DNA of 64,000 nt from contig CP014761.1 of NCBI GenBank assembly GCA_001647635.1, positions 3,224,001 to 3,288,000 of the forward strand, given 5' to 3'. This stretch comes from Leifsonia xyli (lineage in GTDB: Bacteria > Actinomycetota > Actinomycetes > Actinomycetales > Microbacteriaceae). Under the pieces are notes generated by a model. It made no database searches. It was given only the letters and a program-made list of their open reading frames with translations, and was not told the origin of the DNA. Of the stretch, positions 57,523 through 64,000 are shown in pieces; the stretch's first letter is position 1, and each line of letters opens with the position of its first letter. A program made the position numbers and the translations under genes.

Positions 57523-58429
57523 TGGATACGGCAGAGGACATGACGGACACCGCCGAACGCGAGGAGGCGGCGTCCAAGGCCGCCACTCTGATCGAGTCGC
57601 TGCCGTGGCTGAAGGCCTTCCACGACGCCATCATCGTCGTGAAGTTCGGCGGCAACGCGATGGTCAGCGAGGAGCTGCAGCGCACCTTCGCCGAGGACAT
57701 GGTCTACCTCCGCTACGCCGGCATCCGCCCGGTCGTCGTCCACGGCGGCGGTCCGCAGATCTCGGCCATGCTCGACCGGCTCGGCATCCAATCCGAGTTC
57801 CGCGGCGGCTACCGGGTGACCACGCCCGAGGCGATGGATGTCGTCCGGATGGTGCTCACCGGACAGATCAACCGCGACATCGTCGGCAATATCAACAAGC
57901 ACGGACCGCTCGCGGCCGGACTGTCGGGCGAGGACGCCGGGCTCTTCCAGGGTCGGCGCCGCGCCGCGATCGTCGACGGCGAGGAGGTCGACCTCGGGCT
58001 CGTCGGCGACGTGGTCGCGGTCGACCCGGAGGCCGTCCTCGCGCAGCTCGCGGCCGGGCGCATCCCGGTCGTGTCGTCGATCGCGCCGGACATCGACGAC
58101 GCGGGCCAGGCGCTCAACGTCAACGCGGATGCGGCGGCCGCGGCGCTCGCCGTCGCGCTGGGCGCCTCCAAGCTCGTGATCCTGACGGATGTGGCCGGCC
58201 TCTACAGCGACTGGCCGAATCGTGATTCGCTGTTGTCGAAGATCGGCGCCGACGAGCTGCGCGAGTTGCTGCCGTCGCTCGAGTCGGGGATGATCCCCAA
58301 GATGGCGGCCTGCCTGGACGCCGTCGACGGCGGTGTGGCGAAGGCCGCGATCATCGACGGGCGGGTGCCGCACTCGATCCTGCTCGAGGTCTTCACGCAG
58401 TCCGGAATCGGGACGGAGGTGGTGCCCGC

Positions 58430-58433
<4 letters not shown>
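57522..58433 (+). CDS. argB: Acetylglutamate kinase
   Basis: Second step of the pathway, 303 residues, amino-acid-kinase fold. VVKFGGNAM near residue 40 is the ATP-phosphate loop, [15 protein letters not shown] binds substrate, and [30 protein letters not shown] is also conserved. Usually the arginine-feedback target of the pathway. ATG 57522 overlaps the argJ stop (TGATG); ATG 57540 is also possible. Confidence 0.95.
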
Positions 58434-62087
<3,654 letters not shown>

Positions 62088-62088
<1 letters not shown>

Positions 62089-62210
62089 TGGCCCGATTCC
62101 AGCCCGAGCGCAAGTACCCGTGGATCATCCCGCTGATCGTCGCGGTCGCCGTCGCCGTGATCGTCGTCGGCCTGATCGTGGCCGTCGTCGCGGGCGGCCG
62201 GATCTTCTGA
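62088..62210 (+). CDS. 40-residue single-helix membrane microprotein
   Basis: The ATG at 62088 overlaps the argH stop (TGATG). The protein is MARFQPERKYPW followed by one hydrophobic helix (IIPLIVAVAVAVIVVGLIV) and a short basic end. Coupled translation and codon use support it as real. Function unknown. Confidence 0.7.
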
Positions 62211-62211
62211 C

Positions 62212-62841
62212 GTGACGCTGTACCGTCCCGCGCGCGACGAGTTCCTGGCGTCGTCGCTGGCGGTCGCGCCGCGGCTCCTCGGCGCCGTCCTGCGGCACGA
62301 GTCGCCGGAGGGGACGGTCGGCCTGCGGATCACGGAGGTGGAGGCCTACATCGGCGACGGTCTGGACCCTGGGTCGCACGCCTTCCGCGGACGCACGAAG
62401 CGCAATGCGGTCATGTACGGGCCACCCGGGCACGTGTACACCTACTTCACCTACGGGATGCACGTCTGCGCCAACATCGTCTGCTCGCCCGCGGGCGAGG
62501 CGTCCGCGGTGCTGCTGCGGGGGGCGGAGGTGATCGAGGGGGAGGACCTCGCCGAGCACCGCCGCGTCGGCGCGAGCGGGAGGCGCATCCCGCACCGCGA
62601 TCTCGCCCGCGGACCGGCGCGGCTGGTCGTCGCGGCCGGGATGAGCCTGGCCGACGACGGCGCCGACCTGTTCGAGCCGCCGTTCTCGATCGAGCTGCCG
62701 TCGACGCAGGCCGAGTACGAGGCCGGCCCGCGCACCGGCGTCTCCGGCGCGGGCGGCGGGCTGGCGTTCCCGTGGCGCTACTGGCTGCCGGGGGACCCGA
62801 CGGTGTCGCCGTACAAGCGGCACCCCCGTGCTGACGAATGA
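62212..62841 (+). CDS. mpg: DNA-3-methyladenine glycosylase, AAG (MPG) family
   Basis: Base-excision repair enzyme of 209 residues removing alkylated purines. TEVEAYIGDGLDPGSHAF holds the catalytic Glu44, followed by TKRNAVMYGPPGHVYTYFTYGMHVCANIV, which contains conserved Arg/Asn and Tyr. GTG start one base after the microprotein stop, so it is probably in the arg operon transcript. Confidence 0.93.
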   Translation: MTLYRPARDEFLASSLAVAPRLLGAVLRHESPEGTVGLRITEVEAYIGDGLDPGSHAFRGRTKRNAVMYGPPGHVYTYFTYGMHVCANIVCSPAGEASAVLLRGAEVIEGEDLAEHRRVGASGRRIPHRDLARGPARLVVAAGMSLADDGADLFEPPFSIELPSTQAEYEAGPRTGVSGAGGGLAFPWRYWLPGDPTVSPYKRHPRADE

Positions 62842-62862
62842 GATTGGCGGACGACTAGAGCG

Positions 62863-63462
62863 TCATCCCGCGGCGATCCGGAACACCCCGGCGCACACGC
62901 ACGCCCAGATGATGCTGGTCAGCGTGCCGATAAGGAACCGCTCGCGCGCCTCCGCCTGCTCCAGCTCGGTGAACCGGCCGACGCCCTTGATGGCGATCAG
63001 CACGGCCAGGCCCTCGGGGAAGCCGGCCATGATCGTCCCGGCCGCGGCGAGCCGTTCCAGCAGGCCGATCGTGGTCCCGCCGCGCAGCACCTCGCGCGTC
63101 GTGACCCCTTCGGGCGTGAGCGCCCGCACCAGGATCCCGTCGTGCGCGCTGGGCTCGGTCGTGCTGCGGGTGGCGAGCACGAGGACGAGCTGCGACGCCG
63201 GCCAGCCGCCGAGCACGGCGAGCGACAGCGCCAGGATGCCGATGACGATCCTCACGGCGAAGGGCGCGTGCTGGCCGGGGATGAGGACGACGACGACCGC
63301 CGCGGCGAGCAGGGCCGCGGCGCTGTAGACGAGCGGTCGCCGCGGGGTACGCAGGGTGGCGACGATGCAGCCGAGGGAGGCGGCCAGCAGCAGCACGACG
63401 AGCGTCCAGAGCACGATCGGAACGGCCTGGTTCAGCAGCAGGGGCAGCGGCCAGCTCGTCAT
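62863..63462 (-). CDS. Hypothetical membrane protein
   Basis: Protein of 199 residues with about four hydrophobic segments (LNQAVPIVLWTLVVLLLAASLG; ALLAAAVVVVLIPG; the central ILALSLAVLGGWPASQLVLVLA; and FLIGTLTSIIWACVCAGVF). A middle soluble part has GILVRALTPEGVTTREVLRGG. The gene overlaps its upstream neighbour by 4 bases, so the two are translated together. No family recognised with confidence. Confidence 0.75.
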   Translation of the reverse strand: MTSWPLPLLLNQAVPIVLWTLVVLLLAASLGCIVATLRTPRRPLVYSAAALLAAAVVVVLIPGQHAPFAVRIVIGILALSLAVLGGWPASQLVLVLATRSTTEPSAHDGILVRALTPEGVTTREVLRGGTTIGLLERLAAAGTIMAGFPEGLAVLIAIKGVGRFTELEQAEARERFLIGTLTSIIWACVCAGVFRIAAG

Positions 63463-64000
63463 GCGTCCTCCCCGGTCTCCGTCGTGCCGGCCTGGGCGGC
63501 GTCGGCGCGTTCCAACAGCCTAGTCAGGGCGGGCAGGGCGGCGAGCTCGACGCGCAGTCCGGCGGCGCGGGCGCGGTCGCTCGCGGACTGCGGGGTGATC
63601 CCGAGCCGCGCCCCGGCCTCCTTCTGGCTGAGGCCGGACCGCACCAGGTCGTACAGCTCCCAGCCGGCGGGCGTGCGGGTCGCCCGGACCGCGAGCAGGA
63701 GGGTGAGCAGGGCCTCGGCGTCGGCCGCCTCCTCGGGCGAGACCACGGCGTCGACGGCGAGCCGGTAGGGCGCGCGCTTGGCGCGGGTGACGGCGGCGCG
63801 GGCGGCCACGAAGGCATCGCCGGTCGCCTCGCGCGTGGAGGCGGGCAGGGGGAGCCGGACCGGGCCGACCCCGAGTCCGATGCTCCAGGCGTCGTCGCGC
63901 GAGAGCGTCAGCATGAGGTCGAGAGCGGTGGCTGCATCCTCGGTGAGCACCTGGAGCTCGTCCCCGGCGTTCCGATCGGGAGGGAGTGCCAGGCGCGCGC
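63459..64000 (-). CDS. SatD-like protein, cut by the window edge
   Basis: The frame remains open to the edge, so this is the C-terminal part of a longer protein. Residues before the GTG at 63950 read ALPPDRNAGDELQ, and then come VLTEDAATALDLML and a helix-turn-helix-like end (GLSQKEAGARLGITPQSASDRARAAGLRVE). The GDELQ segment and overall layout match SatD-type proteins. The GTG at 63950 is unlikely to be the true start. Function uncertain, possibly a regulator for the membrane protein that follows it. Confidence 0.7.
   Translation of the reverse strand, partial: ARLALPPDRNAGDELQVLTEDAATALDLMLTLSRDDAWSIGLGVGPVRLPLPASTREATGDAFVAARAAVTRAKRAPYRLAVDAVVSPEEAADAEALLTLLLAVRATRTPAGWELYDLVRSGLSQKEAGARLGITPQSASDRARAAGLRVELAALPALTRLLERADAAQAGTTETGEDA

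Overview
The window looks like chromosomal DNA of a high-GC Gram-positive actinobacterium, most likely Microbacteriaceae (Leifsonia-like). The signs are very high GC with strong third-position GC bias, a fused 2-oxoglutarate decarboxylase (Kgd), a GuaB1-type enzyme, a SigH/SigR-RsrA redox pair, a DUF1844 gene beside infC-rpmI-rplT, and many start codons placed 6-8 bases after a TANNNT box (leaderless transcripts). I see no rRNA, tRNA, insertion sequence, prophage or CRISPR array. Placement in a genus is inference.

Layout. 1-2364: end of a peptide-type ABC transporter operon. 2388-7103: bcp, rsgA (broken by a frameshift), aroA, then the sigH-rsrA thiol-stress regulators and a glyoxalase-fold protein. 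7142-12562: divergent kgd and guaB1. 12655-14740: MFS pump with a TetR repressor and two matching operators. 14777-23723: two CNNM-type membrane proteins, VOC protein, old yellow enzyme, HAD protein, frameshifted nnrD, GT87-like glycosyltransferase, thiamine-binding protein and an MFS gene. 23742-31034: two-component system with an extra membrane partner, metX, K+ channel, SDR and metY. 31096-36402: nucleotidyltransferase with MFS, phosphoribosyltransferase, ung, GNAT, EXPERA protein and SMR pump. 36582-45038: GntR-controlled ABC transporter, alpha/beta hydrolase, amidase, PLP decarboxylase, gamma-glutamyltransferase and DUF1844. 45306-46582: infC-rpmI-rplT. 46821-50508: surface protein with a microprotein, aldo/keto reductase with a TetR regulator and twin palindromes, and a His/Asp-rich secreted protein. 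50584-55051: SPOUT methyltransferase and pheST. 55153-62088: arginine operon argCJBDFH behind an Arg-rich leader peptide. 62088-64000: a microprotein, a 3-methyladenine glycosylase, and a membrane protein next to a SatD-like gene cut by the window edge.

The most interesting signals are regulatory. A 28-codon leaderless reading frame with ten Arg codons and competing hairpins lies directly before argC, and no argR is present in the cluster. A SigH-type promoter upstream of sigH would drive a longer SigH isoform. Two TetR regulators have clear paired operators. A REP-like palindrome occurs twice, both times between convergent genes.

A caution: rsgA, nnrD (twice), the MFS gene at 12655 and the hydrolase at 38724 each appear to lack one base inside a short G/C run, and the TetR gene near 49576 may lack one base too. 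This pattern is more like sequencing or assembly error than real gene decay.
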